Made by a program: the position numbers and the translations under genes
Shown here: positions 6,006-6,131 of the stretch, piece after piece
Position numbering within the stretch: position 1 is the stretch's first letter
Layout of the letters: each line of letters begins with the position of its first letter
The notes under the pieces: model-generated
Told to the model about the DNA's origin: nothing
The model's database searches: none
What the model saw: the letters and a program-made list of their open reading frames with translations, nothing else
Source: Actinomycetota bacterium
Lineage (GTDB): Bacteria > Actinomycetota > Acidimicrobiia > Acidimicrobiales > Ilumatobacteraceae
DNA length: 6,131 nt
NCBI GenBank assembly: GCA_005789925.1
Contig: SXWG01000012.1
Coordinates: 1 to 6,131, forward strand
Direction: 5' to 3'

Positions 6006-6039
6006 GCCGACCAGACCACCGTGCCGACCAGACCACCGT
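6006..6039. repeat. 17-bp perfect tandem repeat, two copies
   Basis: GCCGACCAGACCACCGT occurs at 6006-6022 and again directly at 6023-6039 with no mismatch. It lies in the non-coding gap between the ligase gene and the presumed mraZ. The inner GACCACC is complementary to GGTGGTC at 6092-6098, so either copy could pair with the start of the box array. It may be a replication-slippage product. Confidence 0.85.
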
Positions 6040-6044
6040 GCGTT

Positions 6045-6084
6045 CCACCGCGTGTCGCCCGGGCCGTTCCGTGGGGCGCGGTGG
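6045..6084. repeat. GC-rich 8-bp inverted repeat with inner palindrome
   Basis: CCACCGCG (6045-6052) and CGCGGTGG (6077-6084) are exact reverse complements separated by 24 bases. The loop contains the palindrome GCCCGGGC (6057-6064). The right arm overlaps the second TGGGG box, so RNA or DNA folding here and MraZ binding could interfere with each other. A terminator is possible but no T-run follows. Confidence 0.5.
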
Positions 6085-6128
6085 GGGGAGTGGTGGTCCA
6101 AAGTGGGGTGAAATGGTTGACAGTGGGG
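6072..6128 (+). promoter_or_regulatory. Array of TGGGG-type boxes, probable MraZ operator
   Basis: TGGGG at 6072 and 6082 is followed by TGGTC at 6094, TGGGG at 6104, TGGTT at 6114 and TGGGG at 6124. The last four are spaced exactly 10 bases apart (one helical turn), and AGTGGGGTGA is repeated exactly at 6102-6111 and 6122-6131. MraZ of E. coli is known to bind TGGGN repeats separated by 5 bases upstream of its own gene, the first of the dcw cluster. The plus-strand orientation and the end-of-window position suggest mraZ starts just to the right. The mraZ gene itself is not in the window. Confidence 0.8.
6117..6122 (+). promoter_or_regulatory. Perfect -35 box inside the MraZ box array
   Basis: TTGACA matches the sigma-70/SigA -35 consensus at 6 of 6 positions and sits between the last two TGGGG-type boxes. 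With a 17-base spacer the -10 box would fall at about 6140-6145, past the window end, so the promoter is incomplete here. This placement would let a bound MraZ block RNA polymerase. Confidence 0.6.
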
Positions 6129-6131
6129 TGA

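Noticed and set aside
6006..6039. CRISPR array
   Set aside because: Two adjacent 17-bp copies without spacers form a simple tandem repeat, not repeat-spacer units, and no cas gene is present.

Overview
The window looks like chromosomal DNA of a fairly high-GC actinobacterium. The best guess is a member of the class Acidimicrobiia (Ilumatobacter-like), inferred from codon use, frequent GTG/TTG starts, a DUF3040 membrane protein, the actinobacterial type of HNH protein and a TGGGG-type mraZ control region. No alignment could be run, so the lineage is an inference. Coding density is very high and no RNA gene, insertion sequence, prophage or CRISPR array is visible.

Left part (1-1829, minus strand): a three-gene, tightly packed operon read right to left. 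It holds a small two-helix membrane protein (1829-1509), an inositol-monophosphatase family phosphatase (1512-715, joined to the previous gene by a 4-base TTGA overlap) and glycerol kinase glpK (710 to the window edge, 3' end missing). The link between the last two is sugar/polyol phosphate metabolism, possibly feeding phospholipid head groups or glycerol use.

Middle and right part (1858-5957, plus strand): a run of six genes in one direction. They are DNA polymerase IV (dinB), a DUF3040 membrane protein, a ROK-family sugar kinase overlapping it by 8 bases, an unrecognised 93-residue protein, an HNH nuclease-like protein overlapping that by ATGA, and a lipoate-protein-ligase-like protein. Spacings are 51, -8, 49, -4 and 16 bases, so two or three transcripts are likely. 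Only 28 bases separate the dinB start from the start of the divergent membrane-protein gene, so promoters on at least one side must lie inside coding sequence.

Right end (5958-6131): a non-coding, strongly patterned 174-base region. It contains a 17-bp perfect tandem repeat, a GC-rich inverted repeat, and then an array of TGG(G/T)N boxes at 10-bp spacing with a perfect TTGACA -35 box inside it. This matches the known operator architecture of MraZ, the regulator of the division and cell wall (dcw) cluster. I infer that mraZ begins just beyond the window, so the plus-strand genes are the upstream flank of the dcw cluster.

I do not see a clearly new multi-gene system. The items most worth following up are the MraZ box array with its phase shift, the coupled 93-residue/HNH gene pair, and the Glu-to-His change in the ROK kinase sugar-binding motif.
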